A DNA stretch of 64,000 bases. Source: Prolixibacteraceae bacterium. GTDB lineage: Bacteria; Bacteroidota; Bacteroidia; Bacteroidales; Prolixibacteraceae. The stretch is from contig JAIBEZ010000083.1 in NCBI GenBank assembly GCA_019459485.1, positions 53,600 to 117,599 on the forward strand. The letters are read 5' to 3'. Position numbers and translations under genes: made by a program. The notes below the pieces were generated by a model. It was not told the origin of the DNA and searched no databases. It worked only from the letters and a program-made list of their open reading frames with translations. The stretch's first letter is position 1, and every line of letters begins with the position of its first letter. Below, in pieces: positions 1 through 7,458 of this stretch.

Positions 1-146
1 AACTCGTCGATTCGGGTTAATATTCTGACTGCTATTGCCTTTGAGCGGTTTAGCCAGGTTCTGTTTTCCTTTCTCCAATTTATTTGTTCCAAAACAGAAT
101 CATCCTGTTCGGATACCAAGGCTAAAAATTTATCTTTTTTTGTCAT
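1..146 (-). CDS. XRE-family antitoxin-like HTH protein, N-terminal part (cut by window edge)
   Basis: Partial gene. The ATG at 146 opens a frame that stays open for 48 codons to the left edge. The visible protein begins MTKKDKFLALVSEQ and contains NRSKAIAVRILTRIDE. A stretch of this kind usually sits just before the helix-turn-helix of HigA/XRE-type antitoxins (family knowledge; the HTH itself lies outside the window). It starts 2 nt after the stop of the gene at 149-664, so the two are co-transcribed, with the toxin candidate first. This is the order typical of HigBA-like modules. The assignment is an inference from a partial sequence. Confidence 0.6.
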   Translation of the reverse strand, partial: MTKKDKFLALVSEQDDSVLEQINWRKENRTWLNRSKAIAVRILTRIDE

Positions 147-148
147 AA

Positions 149-664
149 CTATTCATTTAAAAATTCATAAAACGAATCGATGTCGAAGACTCCGTTTTCA
201 ATTAAAAATTGTCTAGCTCTTTCGAGTTTTTTTAATTCATTGTTTGTATGCACTCTTTCTTCCATTAAATGAGTGAATTTTATAGCTCCTCCAGTAATTA
301 CAAAACAATTTTCATCAATTTTCAAGGCATAAATTCTTAAATAGTTCTTTCTTCCTTTGTTCAATGATAATTTGCGAAATTGATATTCAGTATTGTGTAA
401 TTGTTTGAAAAATGTATCTAATTTTTTATCATTGTTTGTTGAAAGTCGGTATAGTATATCATCTATTTCGTTGGCATCAATGCTGATTAGATCAAGTAAC
501 AGATCAATGGATGAATTTCCAATGTCTTGTTTGTTGGCTTTAATAAATTGAAACAAATAAGGTATGTCATTCCACAAATTCAACAATCGTTTTAATTCGT
601 TTTCTTTTTCATTGTCGTAATGAAAAGAGAATAATTTGCTTCCAAATATATGCACAATTTTCAT
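149..664 (-). CDS. Toxin-like protein paired with XRE antitoxin
   Basis: A 171-residue soluble protein starting MKIVHIFGSK. No signal peptide or membrane segment is visible. The C-terminal half has a strand-rich block (YLRIYALKIDENCFVITGG) followed by a charged helix, as in RelE/HigB-like host-inhibition factors that precede XRE antitoxins. The 2-nt gap to the downstream XRE gene supports a toxin-antitoxin operon. I do not recognise a specific toxin family or catalytic residues, so toxin function rests mainly on the gene pair. It lies immediately after the hsdS remnant at 711-818, in an accessory segment that also carries the type I restriction genes. Confidence 0.55.
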   Translation of the reverse strand: MKIVHIFGSKLFSFHYDNEKENELKRLLNLWNDIPYLFQFIKANKQDIGNSSIDLLLDLISIDANEIDDILYRLSTNNDKKLDTFFKQLHNTEYQFRKLSLNKGRKNYLRIYALKIDENCFVITGGAIKFTHLMEERVHTNNELKKLERARQFLIENGVFDIDSFYEFLNE

Positions 665-710
665 AAAATCAGCTTATAAGTTTACATTCATTTTAGAAAT
701 TCATTTCACT

Positions 711-818
711 TTACACAAACATTTGTTGTAACAGTCCTTTTTTGTATGCTTCGGTTTTAGCGATCAAGATACACTCCAAATGTACACGTTGGATAACCAA
801 TATTTTCTTCTTGTACAT
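711..818 (-). pseudogene. Second, diverged copy of the hsdS 3' end
   Basis: Read on the minus strand, this 35-codon frame ends LIAKTEAYKKGLLQQMFV and stop. The intact hsdS upstream (stop at 1173) ends LISKTEAYKKGLLQQMFV. Identity covers about 55-60 nt, and most differences are synonymous (ctg/ttg, aca/acc, ttg/tta) with one Ser-to-Ala change, so the copy comes from a different hsdS allele, not a recent duplication. The codons before the match (MYKKKILVIQRVHLE) do not resemble a target-recognition domain. It is a remnant left by recombination at hsdS and is not expected to be functional. Confidence 0.8.
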
Positions 819-862
819 GTTAATGTTGTCGGGCTCAGTTTTTTTTGATTTTATTCCATTCC

Positions 863-1171
863 TTATTTATCACCGAAAAAACTATTGATCCATGCCCCTA
901 TAAGTAACAAAATCACTGCATAAAGCAATCCTACTAACCATTTTGGAATATTTATCTTATAAATCAACTTTTCTACGAAATTACAATTGTCGAGCTCTTT
1001 CCAATCAAGCAATGATGTTTCAGTTAAATAATCAGGGGAACTATATTTCAATTTATTCTTCTGTACTTCATCCTTATGACTAAGGAAAACTATTGGGTCA
1101 TTAAAATCGTAATTGACACTTTTCCCATTCTTTATATAGGCTTTAAACCGTATTAATTTATTTTTTTTCAT
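863..1171 (-). CDS. Small hypothetical protein with C-terminal membrane anchor
   Basis: A 102-residue protein from the ATG at 1171. A TTG nine bases upstream also opens the frame, but it lies inside the hsdS 3' end. The ATG follows the hsdS stop by a single base, so translation is probably coupled to hsdS. Residues 1-75 are polar and charged. A hydrophobic segment near residues 79-96 (WLVGLLYAVILLLIGAWI) ends in a short tail, FFGDK, which fits a tail-anchored or C-terminally anchored protein. I recognise no domain. It sits between the two copies of the hsdS 3' end, so it is the cargo of that rearrangement and may be an accessory defence gene (inference). Confidence 0.6.
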   Translation of the reverse strand: MKKNKLIRFKAYIKNGKSVNYDFNDPIVFLSHKDEVQKNKLKYSSPDYLTETSLLDWKELDNCNFVEKLIYKINIPKWLVGLLYAVILLLIGAWINSFFGDK

Positions 1172-1172
1172 T

Positions 1173-2399
1173 TTACACAAACATTTGTTGCAACAGTCCT
1201 TTTTTGTATGCTTCTGTTTTACTGATCAGGTTGTTGCAACCATTAATCTTTTCATCAATAGCTGTAAGAAAATTAACGATTTTGGTTTGTTCAGTTATGC
1301 ACGGTAATTCAATTAAAATGGTTCTTATATCACTACCGCTGACTGCTGTAAATGTGCTACCCTGCTCTAATCTTACCCATTTGGGTTCATAGCTTAAAAG
1401 GAATTGATATAAAAAACCAATATTGCTTTTTTTATTATTCCTAATACTGCAAACACCCCTTCCAATACAAGCATTGTGAACTGATTTTGCAACAGAACCA
1501 ACAGGTGCTCTAACAGTTAAAATTACATCTCCAATTTTACATTTTTTTGTTGGTTCACTTGTCCAGTTTCTTGGATTTGATTTTCTATCCGATAAATCAG
1601 CATTTCCTTGAATTAGTAATTCACCAATACCTTCAGTATTGTATGATCTTGAATCTGGTGATTGACCCATAATAACATCAGAAACATCACCCAATTCCTT
1701 TTCTTCCCATTCAGGAAATTCATTACCATCATCATCTTTAAATCTAATTTCCTGATCAAAGATTTTTTGCATCACCCCTTTTTTGTATTGTTCCAATAGG
1801 GTTTTCTTCTGTTTCAGTTGGTTTAATCGTTCATCAACGGCAGTTAGAAATGTGGCGATTTTGGTTTGTTCCGGAAGGGTTGGAAGCAATAATTGCATAC
1901 TTTTCAAATCTTCAGTACTCACATTACTTTGATTTCCTGTGCCGCCTTTTGAATTGGCGAAAAAATGAAATAAGAATCGTTCGTGAGAAATTAGATATGA
2001 GATGAAGCTATTGGTTGTTTTATTCCTTTTTTCTCTTAGTCGAACTAATCTTTGATTCAATAAATATTTATCACTTTCATTAATCATTACTGAATATCCA
2101 TAGTCTTCCTTCCCCACAGTTCCAGTTAATGTTAAAACCGTATCTCCGCTATTTAATAAAAAATCCATGTGTTTATCATGAAGAGTTGACCAGAATGTAG
2201 GATTTCGATCAAGCCTTAACTCATTTTTATATACGTTTGACATTTTTATCAATTGATATTTCGAAGGTTCATTCAGCATATAGCTACTATTAAAGGCATA
2301 TCCAGATAAAAATGATATTTCTTCACCCAATTGTTTCAATTCCCATTCGCCTGTAAATTCAGGAAAACGCAAGGTTGGTATGTTATTTTGCTTTGTCAT
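1173..2399 (-). CDS. hsdS: Type I restriction-modification specificity subunit HsdS
   Basis: A 408-residue DNA-recognition subunit of a type I restriction-modification enzyme. It has the two-fold layout of the family. Target-recognition domain 1 (about 15-175) is followed by a conserved helical spacer (LPTLPEQTKIATFLTAVDER, about 174-215). Target-recognition domain 2 starts at EFPEWEEKELGDV and is followed by the second spacer (EQTKIVNFLTAIDEKI) and a KKGLLQQMFV end. Its ATG overlaps the stop of the upstream Bro-N gene by 4 nt. Together with HsdM it sets the methylated sequence. HsdR is not in the window and would be expected to the left. The 3' end is present again at 711-770. Confidence 0.95.
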   Translation of the reverse strand: MTKQNNIPTLRFPEFTGEWELKQLGEEISFLSGYAFNSSYMLNEPSKYQLIKMSNVYKNELRLDRNPTFWSTLHDKHMDFLLNSGDTVLTLTGTVGKEDYGYSVMINESDKYLLNQRLVRLREKRNKTTNSFISYLISHERFLFHFFANSKGGTGNQSNVSTEDLKSMQLLLPTLPEQTKIATFLTAVDERLNQLKQKKTLLEQYKKGVMQKIFDQEIRFKDDDGNEFPEWEEKELGDVSDVIMGQSPDSRSYNTEGIGELLIQGNADLSDRKSNPRNWTSEPTKKCKIGDVILTVRAPVGSVAKSVHNACIGRGVCSIRNNKKSNIGFLYQFLLSYEPKWVRLEQGSTFTAVSGSDIRTILIELPCITEQTKIVNFLTAIDEKINGCNNLISKTEAYKKGLLQQMFV

Positions 2400-2689
2400 T
2401 GTTGTATTAACCTGAAAAGTTGCTCGGTATCGGCTACATCGGTCAATCGCATTTTACCATCTTCGGCCAATAATTTCAAACGGTTACAATTTGTAACCGT
2501 TTCATTTCCTTCTTTCAGAAGTCTGAATTTTAATACTTTCCAATAATTTCGTGCCCCCTGATAATCATTTTTGTCTGTTAGTACGGCAATGACATCCACA
2601 ATTGAAAAATACCATTGTTCCTTCTCAGTATCCCAAAGTGTACGAACTTTTCTATCATCAAATAATTTGATCGCTTCTTTTTTTGTCAT
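2396..2689 (-). CDS. Truncated Bro-N domain protein between hsdM and hsdS
   Basis: 97 residues. MTKKEAIKLFDDRKVRTLWD and KMRLTDVADTEQLFRLIQ match the N-terminal Bro-N (phage antirepressor-like) domain of a Bacteroidota protein often found in restriction loci. From memory those proteins run well past the FRLIQ motif with a C-terminal helical region; here the frame stops one codon later. The stop overlaps the hsdS ATG (ATGA), so the join itself forms the hsdS start. It lies 10 nt after hsdM. It is probably a truncated gene kept as a translational coupler, although a minimal DNA-binding regulator cannot be excluded. Confidence 0.75.
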   Translation of the reverse strand: MTKKEAIKLFDDRKVRTLWDTEKEQWYFSIVDVIAVLTDKNDYQGARNYWKVLKFRLLKEGNETVTNCNRLKLLAEDGKMRLTDVADTEQLFRLIQQ

Positions 2690-2699
2690 ATTTCAGGAT

Positions 2700-4304
2700 T
2701 TAAAACGGGGTTGAAATACTTAGTTCTTTGCAAAATCCGGCAATGGTATTCTTTGTTTCAGCCATTTGCCGGTCCAGTTCGACAAGCTCACTGGCCAACT
2801 TGTTTATATCAATGCTGTCCGCAACTTCAAAAGTGTCAACATATCGAGGTATGTTGAGGTTGTAATCATTATCAGCAATGGTTTTTAATGATGCAATTTT
2901 ACTGTATTTATTAGCCTCAGTTCGGTTTCGGTAAGTTGATATGATCTTTTCTATATGCTCAGGTAACAGAATATTTTGAGTTTTAACCTTGTCGAAGTGC
3001 TGGCTGGCATCAATAAACAGCACATCATCAGGATTTTCACGACACTTTTTAAACACCAGAATACAGGTCGGAATACTTGTTCCGTAAAAAATATTGGAAG
3101 GTAACCCAATCACGGCATCCAGATAATTACGATCTTCAATCAGGTATTTGCGTATGTGTTGTTCTGCGCCTCCACGAAATAAAACACCATGAGGTAATAC
3201 GATGGCCATAGTTCCATTGTCGGCCAAATGGTGAATCATGTGTTGCACAAAAGCAAAATCGGCTTTACTTGATGGTGCAAGCCGCCCGTACTGGCTAAAC
3301 CTATCATCAGACATAAACAACGGACTGGCACTCCATTGTGCTGAAAATGGTGGATTGGCTACAATCGCTTCAAATTTATGGTTGAGGTGTTGAGGGTGTT
3401 CCAGCGTGTCTTCTTGTTTTATATTGAACTTACGGTAATGCACATCATGCAAAATCATGTTCATTCGAGCCAAATTGTAGGTAGTACGATTCATTTCCTG
3501 ACCGTAAAAATTACCCACTTCCTTTACTTCTTTAGCAACACGTAACAACAACGAACCAGAACCACATGTAGGATCATAAACTGAACGAAGCTTTGTTTTA
3601 CCAGTAGTAACCAGTTTTGCCAATACCATACTAACCTGTTGCGGAGTATAGAACTCACCAGCCTTTTTACCTGCTCCACTGGCAAACTGACCTATCAGGT
3701 ATTCGTAGGCATCACCCAAAACGTCAGCCTGTGCATTTTCCAACTGGAAATCAATTTTATCGAGGTGAAACAGCACCTTTGCTATGAGTTCATTTTTTGC
3801 TGATTCGGTTCTACCGAGTTTTGTTGAGGTGAGGTCTAAATCTTCAAAAAGGTTATCGAAATCATCCTCACTTGCTGTACCCATTGTACTCTGCTCGATG
3901 CTCACCAGAATTTTTCCAAGGTCTTCCAGAATAAAATTATTATTTGCACCGTTTCCGTTCACGTCAATTTCGTTGCTGTCAACCGCAATTGAAGACCCAC
4001 GTTTGGCAATCTGGCTGAAAAGTTCCGAAGGTTTCAGGAAATACCCCAATTTTAATAATGCTTCTTCTTTAATGGCTTCGATGTATTGTTTTCCAAGTTC
4101 AGTATTTTCATCAATGTCGTTGTATTTAACACGATCCTGTTTCAGTATCGAATCGGCATAACGAACCATCTTTTCCGACAGGTACTTGTAAAAAATAAAG
4201 CCAAGGATATAATCACGGAATTCATCAGCATTCATTTTGCCACGTAGCGTATTGGCAATATTCCATAACTGTTGTTCTAACAGTCGTTTCTGTTCCTCAC
4301 TCAT
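2700..4304 (-). CDS. hsdM: Type I restriction-modification DNA methyltransferase HsdM
   Basis: A 534-residue N6-adenine methyltransferase. The N-terminal HsdM helical domain (about 5-150) is followed by the SAM-binding motif DPTCGSGSLL (about residue 245) and the catalytic N-P-P-F motif in IVANPPFSAQW (about 315). It modifies the target set by HsdS and is the first gene of the minus-strand hsdM-broN-hsdS run. Length and motifs are complete. A TAnnTTTG-type -7 box (TATGTTTG, minus strand) lies 23 bases upstream of the ATG. Confidence 0.96.
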   Translation of the reverse strand: MSEEQKRLLEQQLWNIANTLRGKMNADEFRDYILGFIFYKYLSEKMVRYADSILKQDRVKYNDIDENTELGKQYIEAIKEEALLKLGYFLKPSELFSQIAKRGSSIAVDSNEIDVNGNGANNNFILEDLGKILVSIEQSTMGTASEDDFDNLFEDLDLTSTKLGRTESAKNELIAKVLFHLDKIDFQLENAQADVLGDAYEYLIGQFASGAGKKAGEFYTPQQVSMVLAKLVTTGKTKLRSVYDPTCGSGSLLLRVAKEVKEVGNFYGQEMNRTTYNLARMNMILHDVHYRKFNIKQEDTLEHPQHLNHKFEAIVANPPFSAQWSASPLFMSDDRFSQYGRLAPSSKADFAFVQHMIHHLADNGTMAIVLPHGVLFRGGAEQHIRKYLIEDRNYLDAVIGLPSNIFYGTSIPTCILVFKKCRENPDDVLFIDASQHFDKVKTQNILLPEHIEKIISTYRNRTEANKYSKIASLKTIADNDYNLNIPRYVDTFEVADSIDINKLASELVELDRQMAETKNTIAGFCKELSISTPF

Positions 4305-4326
4305 TTTTGCTTTTTGTTTGAAAGCT

Positions 4327-4334
4327 CAAACATA
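4327..4334 (-). promoter_or_regulatory. -7 box upstream of hsdM
   Basis: TATGTTTG on the minus strand fits the Bacteroidota primary-sigma -7 consensus TAnnTTTG and lies 23 nt before the hsdM ATG. No well-spaced TTG -33 element is obvious. Confidence 0.45.
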
Positions 4335-4464
4335 CATAATTCAGACAATTCATCCGACAGGATGCACATTTTTTTAATTTTTTATCCGGAAAAGTTGGTT
4401 ATTATAATTTATTGTCTGAACTTAGTTGACGATAATCTTAATTTTAACCAAAAATCATTTAATC

Positions 4465-5169
4465 ATGTCAATTAGAATTTACAGCTACAAAGATGTTGTG
4501 ATGCTCATGGCTGCAAAAAGCATTCTGCAAAGTATGCAGGCCAATCTGGGCGAGTTGTCAATGGTTCGTTCCAACTGGACGGAAGCCTATGTGATGGATC
4601 TGATCACAAGAATTGAAAACGCCATCGAAAACTTTCTGGGGCTGGACAAGAAACAACCCCTTCGGGAAGCCACCGATCTGTTAAAAAAAATTGTTGCACC
4701 GGCTTTACGCGACCTGAGTTTTATTAAAACACAAGTCGAAGTTGACTTTGCCGAAAACGCCGCTGAGATTTTGAAAACACTGGGCATCAATAAAAATCTG
4801 CGCAACATTGATCAGGAAGAATTGATTGAGGTGCTTTACAGTTTTAAAAAAGGAATAGCTCCCACGCTGCAAAACGAAATAACTCAAAAAGGCACCAATC
4901 CAGCTTTAATTGAAAATATAATTGGTTACGCCACCCAACTTGAGCAAGCAAACCTGAGCCAGGAAGGCATGAAAACAGCCACTCAAAACGTTTCGCAGGA
5001 AGCAGTTGACGCGTTTAACGAGATTTACACCGAAGTGATCGGTATCAGTAAAATAGCTTCCAAATTCTATCAGGATGACAAACTGAAAAAGGAACAGTTT
5101 ACCTTTACCAAGGTGGTTAAGAAAATGGGATCTGCCAACAAAAAGGACGACGATCCTCAGGTTGATTAA
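4465..5169 (+). CDS. Hypothetical helical protein
   Basis: 234 residues from the ATG at 4465 (MSIRIYSYKD). The frame is open further upstream, but that stretch is AT-rich and unlikely to be translated. Nearly all of the protein is predicted amphipathic helix, with no signal peptide and no membrane segment. The C-terminal tail is charged (KKMGSANKKDDDPQVD). I do not recognise the family. The gene is monocistronic, diverges from hsdM, and ends at a clear intrinsic terminator (5183-5217). Codon use matches the core genes more than the AT-rich restriction locus. Confidence 0.7.
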   Translation: MSIRIYSYKDVVMLMAAKSILQSMQANLGELSMVRSNWTEAYVMDLITRIENAIENFLGLDKKQPLREATDLLKKIVAPALRDLSFIKTQVEVDFAENAAEILKTLGINKNLRNIDQEELIEVLYSFKKGIAPTLQNEITQKGTNPALIENIIGYATQLEQANLSQEGMKTATQNVSQEAVDAFNEIYTEVIGISKIASKFYQDDKLKKEQFTFTKVVKKMGSANKKDDDPQVD

Positions 5170-5182
5170 TCATTTCCAAAGA

Positions 5183-5217
5183 AATCCGGCGCTTCCATTC
5201 AAAGGCCGGATTTTTTT
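5183..5217 (+). terminator. Intrinsic terminator after the helical hypothetical gene
   Basis: Perfect 8-bp stem AATCCGGC/GCCGGATT with a 14-nt loop followed by seven T, 13 nt after the stop codon at 5169. Confidence 0.85.
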
Positions 5218-5345
5218 ATGCGCTGAGACAATTTGAATGGGTAATTTTCAAACAAAACTCACCCCGTCGCACCTGCGGGGTTGGGGGTGAGTTAAAAAAA
5301 GAATGATATAGATAGATGCACAAATATCAACCGTGCGCTGCACCT

Positions 5346-5618
5346 AAAACACATAGTTAAGTCCGAAGCACACATAGCCATCCATTCAGCGCCGATAGCC
5401 AGACCCTCAGCACACATAGCCAGCCATTCAGCGTACATAGCCAAGTCCGCAGCATAGATAGTCATTCATTTAGCGCCGATAGCTAAGACCACAGCACACA
5501 TAGCCATTTATTTAGTGCCGGTAGCCATGTCCACAGTATACACAGCTATTCATTTAGCGCCGATAGTTAAGTCCTCAGCATACATAGCCAGGCATTTAGC
5601 ACCGGTAGCCATGTCAGA
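5346..5618 (+). repeat. 42-bp tandem repeat (six units, 21-bp half-units)
   Basis: Six consecutive 42-bp units begin at 5367, 5409, 5451, 5493, 5535 and 5577 with no insertions or deletions. A degenerate half-unit precedes them. Each unit is two related 21-bp halves: agc-ac-catagcc then agcgccgatagc. The period is a multiple of three, and the last three units plus most of the third (5458 onward) can be read as 14-residue repeats (AIHLAPIVKSSAYI type), but a TAG at 5455 closes that frame. There are no spacers, so it is not CRISPR. The remaining sequence between 5218 and 5668 shows a G/C-rich snap-back at about 5262-5292 and no gene. Confidence 0.9.
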
Positions 5619-5668
5619 GTTAGCTTCGGACAAGCGATTCACTGCAAAAGATTTAATTTTCTTTTTAG

Positions 5669-5676
5669 TACATTTG
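5669..5676 (+). promoter_or_regulatory. -7 box of the UPF0175/PIN operon
   Basis: TACATTTG fits TAnnTTTG and lies 16 nt before the antitoxin ATG at 5693. It starts about 50 bp after the 42-bp repeat array. No good -33 TTG is visible. Confidence 0.5.
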
Positions 5677-5692
5677 TGCATATATAAAATGG

Positions 5693-5917
5693 ATGATTAT
5701 GAAAACATTAACATTAAAGATACCAGATTCAGTCGACGAGATGGATATTAAAATGCAATTGGCAGCTCATTTATTTGAGAAAGGCATAATGTCTTCAGGA
5801 CAAGCTGCTGATTTAGTCGGTGTTTCAAAACGAGTGTTTCTTGAAAACGTTGGAAAATATGGAGTTTCCATATTTGGAGAGGGTATAGATGATATTGAGC
5901 ACATCATCAATGGATAA
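5693..5917 (+). CDS. UPF0175 family antitoxin
   Basis: 74 residues; an internal ATG at 5699 (MKTLTLKIPD) is an equally good start. The N-terminal strand TLTLKIPDSV is followed by a helix-turn-helix-like segment (LFEKGIMSSGQAADLVGVSK), as in UPF0175 proteins, small DNA-binding antitoxins. The 3' end overlaps the downstream PIN-domain gene by 8 nt (ATGGATAA), the usual coupled arrangement of this pair. It probably represses its own promoter and neutralises the PIN toxin (family inference). Confidence 0.88.
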   Translation: MIMKTLTLKIPDSVDEMDIKMQLAAHLFEKGIMSSGQAADLVGVSKRVFLENVGKYGVSIFGEGIDDIEHIING

Positions 5918-6368
5918 AATAATTATTTCTGATACCAGTTGTCTGATCTCACTTAGCAATATTGGACTACTCCACATAATTAGAGACTTATATAGTGAGA
6001 TAATAATTACCCCGGAAGTGAAAGCTGAATTTGGTGATGCGTTGCCAGATTGGGTAATCGTGCTTCAGGTTAAAGATAAAGTAAGACAAGCGGACATAGA
6101 ACACCGACTAGACAGAGGTGAAGCAAGTTCAATCGCATTGGCACTTGAAATTCCAAACTCAACATTAATTATCGATGAAATAAAGGGACGAAATATTGCA
6201 AAATCACTAAATATTGAGATAATTGGAACTATCGGGATACTTCTGCTTGCAAGCAATAAGGGAATAATTAAGGATGTTATTGGTGTTATATTAAAACTGG
6301 TCAATAATGGATTTCGTGTATCCGATAAGCTATTGGATAAAATAATTGAAAAGCATGAAAGAAAATAA
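5910..6368 (+). CDS. DUF3368 / PIN-domain nuclease-like toxin
   Basis: 152 residues from the ATG at 5910. The N-terminal DTSCLISLSNI carries the first PIN acidic residue. LDRGEASSIALALE supplies the middle acidic cluster (G-E), and LIIDEIKGRNIAK the later Asp/Glu pair. Together they fit a DUF3368 PIN-like ribonuclease fold. In this family the partner is a UPF0175 antitoxin, exactly as found immediately upstream with an 8-nt overlap. Predicted role: RNA-cleaving toxin of a type II toxin-antitoxin module. No terminator is visible in the 93 bp before the next gene. Confidence 0.88.
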   Translation: MDKIIISDTSCLISLSNIGLLHIIRDLYSEIIITPEVKAEFGDALPDWVIVLQVKDKVRQADIEHRLDRGEASSIALALEIPNSTLIIDEIKGRNIAKSLNIEIIGTIGILLLASNKGIIKDVIGVILKLVNNGFRVSDKLLDKIIEKHERK

Positions 6369-6461
6369 TTGTCTGCCATTCTTGCCCCCAATTCTTCGCT
6401 AAAACAGCAATTCAGGAAAGATCCTTAATTTACATCCGAAATTAACCAATCAAACAAAATC

Positions 6462-7451
6462 ATGAGCAAAACATACAACTGGGCCATCCTTGGATGCGGA
6501 AAAATTGCCCGAAAATTCGTTGGTGACCTGAAATTATTACCCAATGCACGACTTTATGCCGCGGCAGCAAGATCGCTCGAAAATGCACAAACTTTTGCTT
6601 CTGATCTTGGTTTTGAAAAGGCTTATGGCAGCTACGAAGAAATGGTGAACGACCCCGAAGTGGATGTGGTGTACATTGCCTCGCCACATTCGCACCATTG
6701 TGAGCATACTTTGCTGTGCCTGAACCATCAAAAAGCGGTGCTGTGCGAAAAAGCTTTTGCAATGAATTCGCGTGAAGTGAATTTAATGATCGAGGCAGCC
6801 CGAAAAAACAATGCTTTCCTGATGGAAGCTTTCTGGACAAGGTTTCAGCCCAGCTTTCAGAAAGTAATGGAAATCATCCGTTCAGGAGAACTTGGAGCGC
6901 TGAAAATGGTTCGTGCCGATTTTGCTTTTAATGCGGAGTATAATCCTGATAAACGATTGTACAATGTAGATTTGGGCGGTGGTTCGTTGCTGGATATCGG
7001 AATTTACCCGATTTTTATGTCGCTGACAGCTTTTGGTAAACCTTCGGAAATTAAAACAATGGCTCAATTTTGTGCAACCGGCGCCGAGGAAACTATCCTG
7101 ATGTCGTTTCGATATCCGGGTGGGGAAGTGGCTTCGCTGGTTTCCAGTTTTGCATCGCACTCCTCCACACAAACAGAGTACAATTTCGAAAACGGGTTTG
7201 TAAGGCTGAACAGACGTTTTAACTGCCCAACATCTGTAACTTACTGGAAAGCGGGGGAGGAAGAAAGAATCATCACTTTTGAAAAGGGAATTGGCGCTGG
7301 CTATGAACTGGAAGCCGCGCATGTAATGGAATGTCTGGATGCCGGAAAAACGGAAAGCGACCTGTTGCCATTGTCGCATTCAGCTGATCTGATGGAAATT
7401 TTGGATTGGGTCAGAAAAGATGCCGGGATCGTATTTCCCAAACACGATTGA
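6462..7451 (+). CDS. Gfo/Idh/MocA family NAD(P)-dependent oxidoreductase
   Basis: 329 residues. The N-terminal Rossmann fold starts WAILGCGKIARKF (G-x-G-x-x-A pattern). VVYIASPHSHHCEH and AVLCEKAFA follow; the latter is the C-E-K-A variant of the family E-K-P motif with the catalytic Lys. DIGIYPIFM is the later active-site segment. It resembles the trans-dihydrodiol/D-xylose 1-dehydrogenase branch more than inositol dehydrogenases, but the substrate cannot be read from sequence. It is cytoplasmic, monocistronic, and convergent with anmK with only 7 bp between the stop codons. Confidence 0.9.
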   Translation: MSKTYNWAILGCGKIARKFVGDLKLLPNARLYAAAARSLENAQTFASDLGFEKAYGSYEEMVNDPEVDVVYIASPHSHHCEHTLLCLNHQKAVLCEKAFAMNSREVNLMIEAARKNNAFLMEAFWTRFQPSFQKVMEIIRSGELGALKMVRADFAFNAEYNPDKRLYNVDLGGGSLLDIGIYPIFMSLTAFGKPSEIKTMAQFCATGAEETILMSFRYPGGEVASLVSSFASHSSTQTEYNFENGFVRLNRRFNCPTSVTYWKAGEEERIITFEKGIGAGYELEAAHVMECLDAGKTESDLLPLSHSADLMEILDWVRKDAGIVFPKHD

Positions 7452-7458
7452 ATCTTTT

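Noticed and set aside
2396..2689. Prophage indicated by the Bro-N domain
   Set aside because: No other phage genes nearby; this Bro-N type is common in restriction loci.
1173..4304. Orphan type I methyltransferase lacking HsdR
   Set aside because: The window ends about 1.2 kb beyond hsdS, so hsdR may lie just outside; absence cannot be judged.
5346..5618. CRISPR array
   Set aside because: Units are contiguous 42-bp repeats with internal 21-bp similarity; there are no unique spacers and no cas genes.
5515..5751. Repeat-encoded protein starting at GTG 5515
   Set aside because: The frame covers only the last part of the array, a TAG closes it upstream, and it overlaps the better-supported antitoxin start.
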